Assembly: GCA_031269595.1 (NCBI GenBank)
Contig: JAISYX010000109.1
Coordinates: 1-51,421 of the forward strand
From: Oscillospiraceae bacterium
GTDB lineage: Bacteria > Bacillota > Clostridia > Oscillospirales > Acutalibacteraceae
DNA length: 51,421 nt
Reading direction: 5' to 3'
Shown here piece after piece: positions 31,306 through 39,348 of the stretch. Position numbers and translations under genes: made by a program. Below the pieces are notes generated by a model. It was not told the origin of the DNA, ran no database searches, and saw only the letters and a list, made by a program, of their open reading frames with translations. Numbering within the stretch: position 1 is the stretch's first letter; each line of letters opens with the position of its first letter.

Positions 31306-31331
31306 AGAGGGAGTGCGTTTGCGCTCCCTCA
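31306..31331 (-). terminator. Hairpin after rpsO
   Basis: In RNA sense GAGGGAGCGC and GCACUCCCUC pair around AAAC (one mismatch), then UUUCC. The weak U-run suggests partial termination or an RNA-processing site before pnp. Confidence 0.65.
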
Positions 31332-31337
31332 AAATAA

Positions 31338-31604
31338 TTACTTACGTATACCTAATCTGGCAATGATAGAACGATAACGCTCAACATCCTTTTTGGTAAG
31401 ATAATTAAGTAAATTCCTTCTGTGACCAACCATTTTTAACAGGCCTCTGCGGCTGTGGTGGTCGTGCTTGTTGATTTTAAGGTGGCCTGTGAGGTCATTG
31501 ATTCTTCTTGTAAGAATAGCAATTTGAACCTCTGGAGAGCCAGTATCGCCCTCATGACGGGCATACTCCTTAATGATTTGATCTTTGATTTCTTTTTGCA
31601 GCAT
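31338..31604 (-). CDS. rpsO: Ribosomal protein uS15
   Basis: The 88-residue protein is a complete uS15: [59 protein letters not shown] and a final [13 protein letters not shown]. It binds 16S rRNA in the small-subunit platform. A TATAAT at 31691-31696 with a poor -35, and a small ACAGTTAT dyad (31700-31733), lie in the 104-base gap to secG and may start the transcript. Confidence 0.97.
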   Translation of the reverse strand: MLQKEIKDQIIKEYARHEGDTGSPEVQIAILTRRINDLTGHLKINKHDHHSRRGLLKMVGHRRNLLNYLTKKDVERYRSIIARLGIRK

Positions 31605-31708
31605 TATTACACCTCTTTAAATATTTTCCGCTGGCAAAGCAGAGGGTCATGGTGCTTCCTAAAAAGGCGGCCGCCCAATACTGTGCCAAGGAATTATAAC
31701 TACAGTTA

Positions 31709-31960
31709 TTATTTATTTATAACTGTAAATACATTGCAAACAAGGGTTAGCACAAAAAACGCAATGGCTATGAATTTGGTCCATCTAGCAAGAAAATTAT
31801 CAACGCTTCTTGCCTGATTTTTGCCTAAAAAGGTATCTGCTCCGCCTGCAATAGCACCGGAGAGATTAGCCTGGTGACCTTCCTGTAAAAGAACTACAAG
31901 AATAATCAACAGTGAAAAAACCAATAGAACGCTTCCTGAAATAATAGAACCTATACCCAT
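31709..31960 (-). CDS. secG: Protein translocase subunit SecG
   Basis: The 83-residue protein has two membrane helices (VLLVFSLLIILVVLLQ and FIAIAFFVLTLVCNVFTVI) separated by the conserved Gly/Ala-rich loop (LSGAIAGGADTFLG) typical of SecG. It assists SecYE and SecA in protein export. The start follows GGAGGT, with a consensus promoter at 32004-32032. Confidence 0.95.
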   Translation of the reverse strand: MGIGSIISGSVLLVFSLLIILVVLLQEGHQANLSGAIAGGADTFLGKNQARSVDNFLARWTKFIAIAFFVLTLVCNVFTVINK

Positions 31961-32003
31961 AATATTTATACCTCCATGAATTACCTAACTTTCACGCCTA
32001 AGT

Positions 32004-32032
32004 ATTATAGCATATCCCAGCGGCAAATGCAA
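32004..32032 (-). promoter_or_regulatory. Promoter for secG
   Basis: TTGCAT and TATAAT are 17 bases apart, about 44 bases before the ATG. Confidence 0.75.
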
Positions 32033-32080
32033 GGATTATTTTTAAACAAATCGTATACACTCTACTAGATTATACCAATT

Positions 32081-32734
32081 TTAGTGCAATGTTGTTAGCA
32101 ATTGCAGCAACACAACAGTTTGGTTTAAAACATCTCTGCCCAGAGGGTCGTTTTGTATTGCGTCCATAGGGCCTTGACCCAAGAGCAGGCCGCTTGGTGT
32201 TAAGAAGTTTAATCTTATAAAGCCCTGAGGAGGAGGTGCAAGCCTTGCGCCCTCCCACAGGCCTATTATGCTCACGGGATATTTTGCAAGCTCTATGAGC
32301 TTTTGAATCTCACTGTCAACCTGAGGGCTTACTCCGCCCTCATAAATCACAGCTGCACCGCTAAAATTGTAGTAGCGTGCAGAGCTGTCGGCATAGGCGG
32401 CCAGATAATCGATTCCGCCGTTTGTGCCCACCTCTGCTACAAAGCCCAAAACCTCCTTGGCCTGAGCCTCCTCAGGGTACACAGAGAGGGCTCTTAGCTT
32501 GCGCCACGCCCACAGGCGTGTTCTGCTCTCTCTATCCTGAGTGTATTCACGCAGCACAGAGATGTACTTCTCCCTATCGTTTTTTACCTCGTCTGTGATA
32601 TTGATAAAATCCATATCCAGCTCGGCAAACATGGCGGAAACCAAAATAGGGTCTAATGTGACCGGTTGAATTTGATTCTTTTTATGGTCTAATGTGACCG
32701 ATTGAATTTGCTTCTTTTTGTTGAATAAGCCCAT
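32081..32734 (-). CDS. Hypothetical protein with tandem N-terminal repeat
   Basis: The 217-residue soluble protein starts with MGLFNKKKQIQSVTLDHKK and repeats QIQ(S/P)VTLD because of an in-frame 36-base tandem duplication (32650-32721). The rest is helical with an N-terminal ITDEVKNDREKYISVLREYTQDRESRTRLWAW stretch. It follows the lipoprotein gene at 32752 by 17 bases and is probably in its operon. No family recognised. Confidence 0.6.
   Translation of the reverse strand: MGLFNKKKQIQSVTLDHKKNQIQPVTLDPILVSAMFAELDMDFINITDEVKNDREKYISVLREYTQDRESRTRLWAWRKLRALSVYPEEAQAKEVLGFVAEVGTNGGIDYLAAYADSSARYYNFSGAAVIYEGGVSPQVDSEIQKLIELAKYPVSIIGLWEGARLAPPPQGFIRLNFLTPSGLLLGQGPMDAIQNDPLGRDVLNQTVVLLQLLTTLH
32650..32721 (-). 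repeat. 36-base tandem duplication within a coding region
   Basis: Two copies with period 36 share GGTCTAATGTGACCG and TTGAATTTG(A/C)TTCTTTTT and differ at a few bases. It is in frame and adds 12 residues at the N-terminus of the 217-residue protein. Confidence 0.85.
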
Positions 32735-32751
32735 GTGCTCATCTCCTGTTA

Positions 32752-33525
32752 TTATTTGAGCTCCAATAATCTGTAAACCTCTTTGCCATTGTATTTCTGC
32801 TTTGCAACTATGGCTGTAGCGGTGGTGGAGCTCTTTTCGCAGCGGTCTTTAATGGCCTGACTCCAATTTTGGGCAGGGGCATAAACCTCTTTATTTACAA
32901 GGTTGCCGCCGCCTATGGAATTGTCCCTGTAAAGCGTAATTTCGGCCGTAAAGGTTTTGTCGCCGTTATCTGCAAAGTTAGTCACCTGAGCAAAGTCGGT
33001 GAGGGATTCCCCATCTCCGATTACAAAATAAAACTTTTCGTTTTTAAGCAGAACATTTACGCTGCCGCTCCCCCGCCACCCAAAGGCTTGAGGGATATAG
33101 CTGCGGCCAAAGAACCGCTGTATTGTTGAAGTAATCTCCTTGCTTGGAACATAGCAGTTGTAGTTAAAGTCACCGTCTGTGCCCTTGATTGTGCCGCTCT
33201 CGTGAGTGAAGAGCGTGCCATTATTGTAGTAGTTAAAGAACAGGGCAAAGGCGGCCAGCTCATCATCACCGGTTTTGCTGCTGTAGGAATCAAAATGCTG
33301 CTCTGCAAAGTTTGAAAAGAAGATATTCAGCTCTGTCCACTCGGCGTCGCTTAGCTCTATTTCGGCGGGATATTGGGGCTTCTCTTCGGCGGAGACTGCT
33401 GATACATCTGTGCCGGAGGAGGCCTCCAAAAACGAGGAGTCGGTGTCCTTACTTTGGCCGCAAGAGGCCAAAAGGGAGAGAATGAGCGCAACTGCAATTA
33501 AAAGTGCGAAAATTTTACGTTTCAT
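32752..33525 (-). CDS. Lipoprotein, unknown
   Basis: The 257-residue lipoprotein has the signal MKRKIFALLIAVALILSLLAS-Cys22, nearly the same as that of the gene at 33728. The mature part has a short Ser-rich linker and a globular domain with aromatic-rich strands (WTELNIFFSNFAEQHFDSY, AAFALFFNYYNNGTLF, FYFVIGDGESLTDF). It is exported and anchored to the outer face of the membrane. It is between two other genes on the same strand; repeat B lies in its upstream gap. No function assigned. Confidence 0.72.
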   Translation of the reverse strand: MKRKIFALLIAVALILSLLASCGQSKDTDSSFLEASSGTDVSAVSAEEKPQYPAEIELSDAEWTELNIFFSNFAEQHFDSYSSKTGDDELAAFALFFNYYNNGTLFTHESGTIKGTDGDFNYNCYVPSKEITSTIQRFFGRSYIPQAFGWRGSGSVNVLLKNEKFYFVIGDGESLTDFAQVTNFADNGDKTFTAEITLYRDNSIGGGNLVNKEVYAPAQNWSQAIKDRCEKSSTTATAIVAKQKYNGKEVYRLLELK

Positions 33526-33573
33526 AGGGTTAACCTTCCTGCTAGTCGTTATTCCTCTATTTACTAACTCATT

Positions 33574-33711
33574 TGTAGGGGCAGACCTATGTGTTTGCCC
33601 GGCTAGAAGCTAGAATTCAGTCAGTCGCAGCCTTGCAGATGAGGCAAACTGAATCCGGTACTAACACACAACACGCCTAGTCCTTGGGCAGACACGCAGG
33701 TCTGCCCCTAC
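33574..33711. repeat. Palindromic element of the GTAGGGGCAGACC family, copy B
   Basis: TGTAGGGGCAGACCTATGTG and the inverse CACGCAGGTCTGCCCCTAC flank a longer centre of about 90 bases, in which TCAGT...AAACTGAAT forms a further dyad. It lies between two lipoprotein genes on the same strand. Confidence 0.75.
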
Positions 33712-33727
33712 GGGTTTTTAGCGGGAC

Positions 33728-34465
33728 TTAATCGTTGTTCCCCAATATTGCATTGCCCTGAGCAATTGCAACTAGAACATCCTTGGAGAAGTAAAATGTT
33801 GTGTACTCATAAGAAGCATTGCCATCGGCCTGCAGAGCTGCGTTTACCTCGGCCATATCAGGATTGGTAAGTGTAAGGCTGTTCTCGGCATTAATGCTGT
33901 TCATAAACTTAGAGAGCTTATCCTTGCCGCCCGTGTAGGCCGAAAAATCAGCTACACCGTAAGAGCCGCCGATGTAAAGCGGCTTAACAGCATCTACAGC
34001 CGCACCTATGTCTATGCTGCGAACAGAGAAAAGCCCAGCCTTTTTCCACACAATGCCTGTAACGGTCATTTCTTCGGCTTTATCGCTATCTGTTAAAGTG
34101 GCGGGCTTTTCGCTAAAATCGTGATATTTAGCATCCTCAGAAAAGGAGAGCTTGCCGCCTATAAGCTGGACAAATACGTCCTCCCACTCTAGGTTTAGGC
34201 GGGGCTGGCCGTCTGCGCCCCAGCAGGCGGTTTGATAGCTGCTGTAAGCTCCCAGCTTTTCAACCAGCTGATTAACGCTTGCCTTTTGAAGCACCTGCTC
34301 TCCCTTTTGCAGGGGAGTTGCCTCAAAAGCAGATTCTGTTGCAGCTGCTGTGCTGGAGTAGCCATCCCAAAACGAGGAGGAGACTGTGTCCTTTTGCTTG
34401 CAGGAAGCCAAAAGGGAGAGGATAAGTGCCGCTGTTATTAAAAAAGCAAAAAATTTCTGTTTCAT
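33728..34465 (-). CDS. Lipoprotein, unknown
   Basis: The 245-residue lipoprotein has signal MKQKFFAFLITAALILSLLAS-Cys22. A Ser/Thr/Ala linker is followed by a globular domain (VNQLVEKLGAYSSYQTACWG, LNLEWEDVFVQLIGGKLSF) ending GNAILGNND. The signal, though not the mature domain, is paralogous to that of the gene downstream. SD GGAGG is at good distance. Palindromic elements of the same family lie on both sides (33574 and 34496). No function assigned. Confidence 0.72.
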   Translation of the reverse strand: MKQKFFAFLITAALILSLLASCKQKDTVSSSFWDGYSSTAAATESAFEATPLQKGEQVLQKASVNQLVEKLGAYSSYQTACWGADGQPRLNLEWEDVFVQLIGGKLSFSEDAKYHDFSEKPATLTDSDKAEEMTVTGIVWKKAGLFSVRSIDIGAAVDAVKPLYIGGSYGVADFSAYTGGKDKLSKFMNSINAENSLTLTNPDMAEVNAALQADGNASYEYTTFYFSKDVLVAIAQGNAILGNND

Positions 34466-34495
34466 GGTGTTAAACCTCCGTGATTAACTTGCTGT

Positions 34496-34590
34496 GTAGG
34501 GGCAGACCTATGTGTCTGCCCTAAGACGAACCGTCTGCCCAAAAACGAATTTTGTTAGTAACTTGGGCAGACACATAGGTCTGCCCTTAC
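34496..34590. repeat. Palindromic element of the GTAGGGGCAGACC family, copy C
   Basis: GTAGGGGCAGACCTATGTGTCTGCCC and the inverse GGGCAGACACATAGGTCTGCCCTTAC enclose about 40 bases that contain one more CGTCTGCCC. Confidence 0.8.
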
Positions 34591-34881
34591 GAGATTTGAT
34601 TCTATTATACCACACTTGCCGCCATTTGTAAACATAAAACAGCAAGTTTATATGTGTTTTTACCAAAAATAGCAATATTTACAGCTAACACAAGGGTGAA
34701 CATAAAAATTTTGGAAGTGTTTATATTATCCGCCAAAAATTAAATGTATATTCAAGCCTTTAAGCCAAAAGAAAGTTTTAGAATTATTGCTCTAGCTTAT
34801 TTGCCTCCTTTATTTTTTGCAAATTTGAAGAAAATAATCTTGCAAGCAATTGCGCAATTTTGAAGGAAAGGGGAACGCAAA
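34591..34881. other. Intergenic region without recognised gene
   Basis: This A+T-rich 291-base gap separates divergent lipoprotein genes. It must hold their promoters, but no close match to TTGACA-17-TATAAT was found. A TTGC-rich dyad (GCAAGCAATTGCGCAATTTTG) lies just before the SD of the plus-strand gene. Confidence 0.4.
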
Positions 34882-35445
34882 TTGGTTAAAAAGATTATGC
34901 TCGCCTTTGTTTCATTCCTGATGTTCTTTATTGTGCTTGCGGGCTGCCGCAAGCTTAACACTGAGAGCGAGGTCTCCTCTATAGCAGACAACATGCCCTT
35001 AACGGGATTTCGCAACGCAGTTAAGAGTGCATACGGCGAAAGCTATATGTCAACAATCCCTCTTACTAAAAAGCAAATTGAGGAGGAGTTTAGATTAACT
35101 CCCGAGCTTTATGTGGATATACTGGCCGAAGGCCCTGCTATGCAGAGCTATGCAGATACCTTTGTGGCGGTAAAGGCCAAAAGAGGACATGCGGAAGCGG
35201 TTGCCTCTGCCTTTCAGGGCTATAAAAAGCGGCAAATGGCCAAGTGGCTAAATAACCCTGAAATGCTGGCAAAGCTAAGAGCCTCAAAAATTGAGATTTT
35301 TGAAGACTACGTCTTCTTTCTTGTTCAGGGAAGAGCCTTGCCCGATTATGCCAAGGATAACAGCGAAGCGGCTATTTCATATTCAGAGAAGCAATCGGAC
35401 ATAGGGGTTAGGGCAATAGCAGGATATTTGGAGCAAAGAGCCTAA
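34882..35445 (+). CDS. DUF4358 lipoprotein
   Basis: The 187-residue product starts at a TTG after AAGGAAAGGGG. The lipoprotein signal ends at IVLAG-Cys (residue 21). The mature part matches the DUF4358 pattern: EEEFRLTPELYVDILAEGP, AMQSYADTFVAVKAKRGHAEAVASAF and IEIFEDYVFFLVQG. This family is widespread in Clostridia; its role is unknown. It ends at a strong terminator shared with the convergent YabE-like gene. Confidence 0.8.
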   Translation: MVKKIMLAFVSFLMFFIVLAGCRKLNTESEVSSIADNMPLTGFRNAVKSAYGESYMSTIPLTKKQIEEEFRLTPELYVDILAEGPAMQSYADTFVAVKAKRGHAEAVASAFQGYKKRQMAKWLNNPEMLAKLRASKIEIFEDYVFFLVQGRALPDYAKDNSEAAISYSEKQSDIGVRAIAGYLEQRA

Positions 35446-35447
35446 AG

Positions 35448-35487
35448 AAAGCACCCATATCGAATTGCTTCGATATGGGTGCTTTTT
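35448..35487. terminator. Bidirectional terminator
   Basis: AAAGCACCCATATCGA and TCGATATGGGTGCTTT form a perfect 16-pair stem with T-runs on both sides, serving the convergent DUF4358 and YabE-like genes. Confidence 0.95.
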
Positions 35488-35496
35488 AATTTTTAC

Positions 35497-36630
35497 TTAT
35501 AAAACATAAATTTTAACATTCCTGCGGCCAAAGGAGTAGCACTCGGCTTTGGTGTTGTAGAACAAATCTACAACTGCGTTGCCGTTTTTTAAGGCTGAGC
35601 CTGTGTCTGCCGCAACCGCCTCACCATAGACAAACTTGCCGTCGGTTGAAACGATATAAAGCCTTGTACCATAGGGTATAACCTTAGGATTAACCGCAAC
35701 ATTGCCGTATTGCGCCGGTCTGCCGGAGGCTGTTTTGGCCCCTGCCGGAGCAGTGTAGGCTGTACCGCTGCCTGTTATAAGCTTTTTGTAAGTCAGCGTT
35801 TTGCCACTTGCTGTAACAACTGTTCCGCCGCCTGTGCTGTCTTCGCTCTTCTTTTTGGTGGCCGCTGTTGTTTTTTGCTCTTCATTGGCTTTGCCCTGTG
35901 TGGTGGTTGTTTTAGCCTGAGTTTTAGGCTGTGTTTTAGCAACGGCTGTGCCCACTAAAACCTTTTTTGTAACCGCTTTTTTGGTTACCTTCTCACTTGA
36001 AACAGTGGAGTTTATCAGCTCGCCGTTAACAAACTTTTGCTGATACACAGTAACCTTGATGCCGTTAACTCCCTTAACCTGAACCTTGGTTTTACCCTTG
36101 GCTAAATCGGCTGTTTTAACCTCTTCTGTGTTAAAGGGAATGGTCTTTTCCTCTGTTGTGGTCTTGTATTCCACTCTGTCAATTTGAATTTTAATGTCTG
36201 CCTTAATTTTATCATCAATTGCATAATTGATGATGTCGTCCGCATCGGGAGGGGTTACGCCGGCCTCGTCAAGAGCGTCTGCGATTGTACCGCCTGCCAT
36301 TTTGACCAGTGTCTCTTTTCCGTCTGCCAGAATCACCACATCAAAGGCGCGAAAAATGGTTATCTCTTTATAGCTTCTGTTTGCTTGGTCAACAACAATT
36401 TCATCATCTCCGGCAAGGACTATCCCCGCCTGGTTTAATATAGACTTAGTATTGCGCCTCATGGTGATAACTTTCTTTTGCTTGCCGCCATCAATGATAT
36501 TCACTGAGGTGACATTGGCTGTAACCACCACCGATGCTATAACACATACAGCAAGTAACAGCCCCACTGCAACCGTACGTTTGCGCAAAAAATATGCAAC
36601 ACGGGCAACAGTGCTTTTAAGGTTATCCAT
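35497..36630 (-). CDS. YabE-like cell-wall protein: DUF348, G5 and 3D domains
   Basis: The 377-residue protein has an N-terminal membrane anchor (VAVGLLLAVCVIASVVVTANV), two DUF348 ubiquitin-like repeats (residues about 45-150), a G5 domain (EYKTTTEEKTIPFNTEE...KGVNGIKVTVYQQKFVNGE), a Lys/Thr/Gln linker and a C-terminal 3D domain (GSGTAYTAPAGAKTASGRPAQYGNVAVNP...ADTG...VVDLFYN). In Firmicutes this architecture (YabE, related to Rpf/Sps) is a wall-associated muralytic or resuscitation-type factor; the 3D domain resembles MltA. A consensus promoter lies at 36746. Confidence 0.92.
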   Translation of the reverse strand: MDNLKSTVARVAYFLRKRTVAVGLLLAVCVIASVVVTANVTSVNIIDGGKQKKVITMRRNTKSILNQAGIVLAGDDEIVVDQANRSYKEITIFRAFDVVILADGKETLVKMAGGTIADALDEAGVTPPDADDIINYAIDDKIKADIKIQIDRVEYKTTTEEKTIPFNTEEVKTADLAKGKTKVQVKGVNGIKVTVYQQKFVNGELINSTVSSEKVTKKAVTKKVLVGTAVAKTQPKTQAKTTTTQGKANEEQKTTAATKKKSEDSTGGGTVVTASGKTLTYKKLITGSGTAYTAPAGAKTASGRPAQYGNVAVNPKVIPYGTRLYIVSTDGKFVYGEAVAADTGSALKNGNAVVDLFYNTKAECYSFGRRNVKIYVL

Positions 36631-36745
36631 AAAGTCTCTCCTTGTCTTAAATAAAGTACCGAATACTCAAAGCAGTGTTTGTAGAGTGAGGGGGGTACCC
36701 TGATTCTTCGGCCGCCGTTTGGAAATATTATTTGGCGTTGTTTGT

Positions 36746-36774
36746 ATTATATGCACTTGGGGCAGGGTTGTCAA
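36746..36774 (-). promoter_or_regulatory. Promoter for the YabE-like gene
   Basis: TTGACA and TATAAT are 17 bases apart, a near-perfect consensus. The leader of about 110 bases holds a GGGTACCC palindrome and no known riboswitch that I can recognise. Confidence 0.85.
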
Positions 36775-36976
36775 ATCCCCGACTCCAAAATTTTTGTGCA
36801 ATATGCACAGATAAAGCATGATTTTATCGTATAAGGTAAAATAGGAGCTTGACAGTCAAAGTACTAATAATAGGTCATTCCGCAAAATGTGACCGTTTTT
36901 TCCCAGCGGAATTCGACCTCTGTTTATGTGCAAAATAACAGAATCGAAGGGATTTTCGCCTGCCAAAATGGCCTTT

Positions 36977-37036
36977 TTGAAATAATTCAAGTTTCAAAAT
37001 GAAATATATTTAGTTTCATTTTGAAATTTATTTCAA
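36977..37036. promoter_or_regulatory. Cluster of TTTCA-TGAAA dyads
   Basis: Within 60 bases there are TTGAAATAATTCAA (36977-36990), TTTCAAAATGAAA (36992-37004), TTTCATTTTGAAA (37014-37026) and TTTCAAAT. The middle two are inverses of each other as well as internally symmetric. It lies in a 622-base gap upstream of the YabE-like promoter and downstream of the lysozyme gene; nothing else was recognised in 36780-36976 or 37037-37193. Confidence 0.45.
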
Positions 37037-37193
37037 ATATCCTCCCTGAAAAAACCTAGTATTAATGCGATTTTTTAGAAATATTACAAACTTGAAACCG
37101 ATTGATAAGGCATATGCCGTACCCCCTTGGTTTTTAAATAAATGTTTCTAAACAAAACCCACCTGAAGAGCCTGGTTTTTAACTGCAGCAACA

Positions 37194-37245
37194 CAAAAAA
37201 ATAACCGTAATAGGGCAAATTAAAGCTTTGCAATCCTATTACGGT
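37194..37245 (-). terminator. Terminator of the GH25 lysozyme gene
   Basis: In RNA sense ACCGUAAUAGG and CCUAUUACGGU form a perfect 11-pair stem. A 20-base loop follows, with its own short UUGC/GCAA pairing, and then UAUUUUUUU. Confidence 0.85.
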
Positions 37246-37252
37246 GTGTATT

Positions 37253-38002
37253 TTATTGTAGATTAAATACTTTTTTGAAGTCTGCTATATTCCCATTAAA
37301 GACATTAAAATCTATGTAGGGCTCGCTGCCTGAATAGGCTTTAAGTCTGTGCCTGTTAGAGTACTGCCACAGTGTCCACTCCCTGCCGTCATTTAACTTT
37401 GGTTTGCCTGTTACATTCCTAAACCAGATGTCATACTCTGCAAATCCCCCTGAGATATAAAGCTCATAGCTCTCTTTAGTTACATAAATCAACGGCTTTT
37501 TGTTATAGTGCTTAGCCAGCCGCTCCAGCATGTCATTAAGCTCTGCTGTTACAGCTTCCTTTGAGGGCGCATGATTTTCATAGTCCCCATAAAACTCAAG
37601 GTCAACCACAGGGGGCAGCATTCCATCATTTAAAGGGACTGTAGCTATAAAATGTGCGGCCTGCGCACTGCCGGAGCTCTCAAAGCTAAAAAAATGATAT
37701 GCACCTATATATAAGTCTGTTTTAAGCGCATTTTCTAAGTTATATTCAAAGCAGGAATCCACATAGGTGCTGCCCTCTGTGGCCTTGACATAGGCAAAGT
37801 CTATGCCCTCTTTAGCCAGCGTTTGCCAGTTAATCTCGCCCTGATAGGAGGAACTATCCACCCCACGCACAGGGTATACCTTAGCCGAGGGATTGTTAAA
37901 GTGCAGCACACCAAAATAGAACAATCCCGCTATAGCAGCAACAGCCGCAACAAAAGCTGCGGCTGCTATGATAATAGTTTTAATAAGAAAGGCTTTTTTC
38001 AT
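37253..38002 (-). CDS. GH25 family lysozyme (muramidase), membrane-anchored
   Basis: The 249-residue protein has an N-terminal membrane anchor (IKTIIIAAAAFVAAVAAIAGLFYFGVL). The GH25 domain follows with GVDSSSYQGEINW, DFAYVKATEGSTYVD, YIGAYHFFSFESSG and the catalytic VVDLEFYG. The family hydrolyses the MurNAc-GlcNAc beta-1,4 bond of peptidoglycan. It is 11 bases downstream of the O-antigen-ligase-like gene and probably co-transcribed. It ends at a strong terminator. Confidence 0.93.
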   Translation of the reverse strand: MKKAFLIKTIIIAAAAFVAAVAAIAGLFYFGVLHFNNPSAKVYPVRGVDSSSYQGEINWQTLAKEGIDFAYVKATEGSTYVDSCFEYNLENALKTDLYIGAYHFFSFESSGSAQAAHFIATVPLNDGMLPPVVDLEFYGDYENHAPSKEAVTAELNDMLERLAKHYNKKPLIYVTKESYELYISGGFAEYDIWFRNVTGKPKLNDGREWTLWQYSNRHRLKAYSGSEPYIDFNVFNGNIADFKKVFNLQ

Positions 38003-38007
38003 ATCAC

Positions 38008-38043
38008 ACCTCTTACCTCTTACTTCTTACCTCTTGCTTCTTG
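38008..38043 (-). repeat. Short tandem repeat at the 3' end of the ligase-like gene
   Basis: Imperfect 7 to 8-base units (CCTCTTA, CCTCTTA, CTTCTTA, CCTCTTG, CTTCTTG) span the end of the O-antigen-ligase-like gene. In RNA sense they provide repeated AAGAGGUAAG, including the SD for the lysozyme gene. Confidence 0.75.
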
Positions 38044-39188
38044 AAACTTCCGCTTCCTGCGCAGGAGAGCAACACAAACAACATTATAAGGGGCTGTACA
38101 CCCAGCACAGGTATATCTGTCATACAGTGGCATAGGCAGGTTAGCAGTATGGGCAAAATCAGCCTTGAACTGCCCTCAATTTGCTCACCAAGGCCTCTTC
38201 TTTTTCTAATATATACACTAATCGGATGCATTATAATGTAACCAAGCCACAGCAGAGTGCCTATTATGCCTGTATCTAGGAATGAATTTAAAAATAGGTT
38301 GTGGCAGTGAACTGTCTTATATCCCACTAAATTACTGTTCCAAATTTGGGTGTAGGCATAGAGCCCCCGCCCTATTATTGGTGATTGCATTGCAGATTTA
38401 GACGAAATCCACCACATAAGCTCCCGCTGGTCTGCGGCGTGGTTCACGCTGGAGGCGTTCCATCGGGGCATTATCTCAGGGAAGAATATGGCGCAACCGG
38501 CCACTAAAGCCCCCAGAGCAAGCAGCAACAGCGTAAATTTGTATTTCTTTGAAAGTATGAGCAGCAGCAAAACTCCCGCAATAAGGCCTATCCAAGCAGT
38601 ACGGCAGTTGGAGAGGAACAGCCCCGCCAAATTTAATATTATAGCCGAAATTACAAGGTGCTTATGCTTTTTATATGTAAAAAGGTAAAACACCGCCACC
38701 AGCATAAACAGCTCTATCATAAAGCCGTAATAATTGGGGTTAAAAAAGGTTGATGTAGAGCGGGTTGAGCGGTTTAGCAGCTTTTGAGTAATTGCAATAA
38801 GAGCCGAGACTATGCTCAAGGAGATTATTACAAGCTGTATATCTTTAAAGAGCCTGCTGTTCATTACACTGCGCATATACACCCCGTACATGAACATAAT
38901 CCAAATCAGGCTGCCCACCATAAGGCCTATCCAATTGCGGTTTAGAACCGCCGCAAGGCTTATAACAGGCAAAAAAGCCAGTATAAACAGGCTGCCCGGC
39001 ACAGCGGCAAGGCGGCTGCGCCTCTGCTTATCTCCAAAGATAAACAGCATAGACAGCACCACAGGAACGGCCGCCAAAAAGAATGGCAGAAACAATGATA
39101 TTACTGTTAGTATAATCATCTTTTCATCTATATTATATGCTTTAAATCTTGATATGCAGCTTTGTGCAATATTTTTACAAAAACGCAA
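38013..39188 (-). CDS. O-antigen ligase/polymerase-like membrane protein
   Basis: The 391-residue protein has about ten membrane segments. The Wzy_C-type region is recognisable: SNCRTAWIGLIAGVLLLLIL, an external loop with RWNASSVNHAADQRELMWWISSKSAMQSPIIGRGLYAY, and TVHCHNLFLNSFLDTGIIGTLLWLG. Family members join or polymerise undecaprenyl-linked glycans on the outer face of the membrane. In a Gram-positive cell it may act on capsule or teichoic-type polymer. The last residues (KKQEVRSKR) are encoded by short tandem repeats. Confidence 0.85.
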   Translation of the reverse strand: MRFCKNIAQSCISRFKAYNIDEKMIILTVISLFLPFFLAAVPVVLSMLFIFGDKQRRSRLAAVPGSLFILAFLPVISLAAVLNRNWIGLMVGSLIWIMFMYGVYMRSVMNSRLFKDIQLVIISLSIVSALIAITQKLLNRSTRSTSTFFNPNYYGFMIELFMLVAVFYLFTYKKHKHLVISAIILNLAGLFLSNCRTAWIGLIAGVLLLLILSKKYKFTLLLLALGALVAGCAIFFPEIMPRWNASSVNHAADQRELMWWISSKSAMQSPIIGRGLYAYTQIWNSNLVGYKTVHCHNLFLNSFLDTGIIGTLLWLGYIIMHPISVYIRKRRGLGEQIEGSSRLILPILLTCLCHCMTDIPVLGVQPLIMLFVLLSCAGSGSFKKQEVRSKR

Positions 39189-39230
39189 GGCTCAACTGCC
39201 TCCTTTTCAATAATAACATGTCTAAATTCC

Positions 39231-39307
39231 TGTAGGGGCAGGCCTGCGTGTCTGCCCAAATTGCCGTAATTTTCCCGTCCTTGGGGCAGACACATAGCTG
39301 CCCCTAC
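39231..39307. repeat. Palindromic element of the GTAGGGGCAGACC family, copy D
   Basis: TGTAGGGGCAGGCCTGCGTGTCTGCCC and the inverse GGGGCAGACACATAGCTGCCCCTACC. The right arm lacks two bases and is less symmetric than copies A and C, so this copy is decaying. Confidence 0.75.
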
Positions 39308-39348
39308 CAGTTAATAAAGAGACTTATACAGTAAAAATTGCTGTGACT

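Noticed and set aside
37037-37193. Possible c-di-AMP (ydaO) riboswitch near cell-wall genes
   Set aside because: Such riboswitches often precede similar genes, but neither the lysozyme leader nor the YabE-like leader shows the expected conserved segments.
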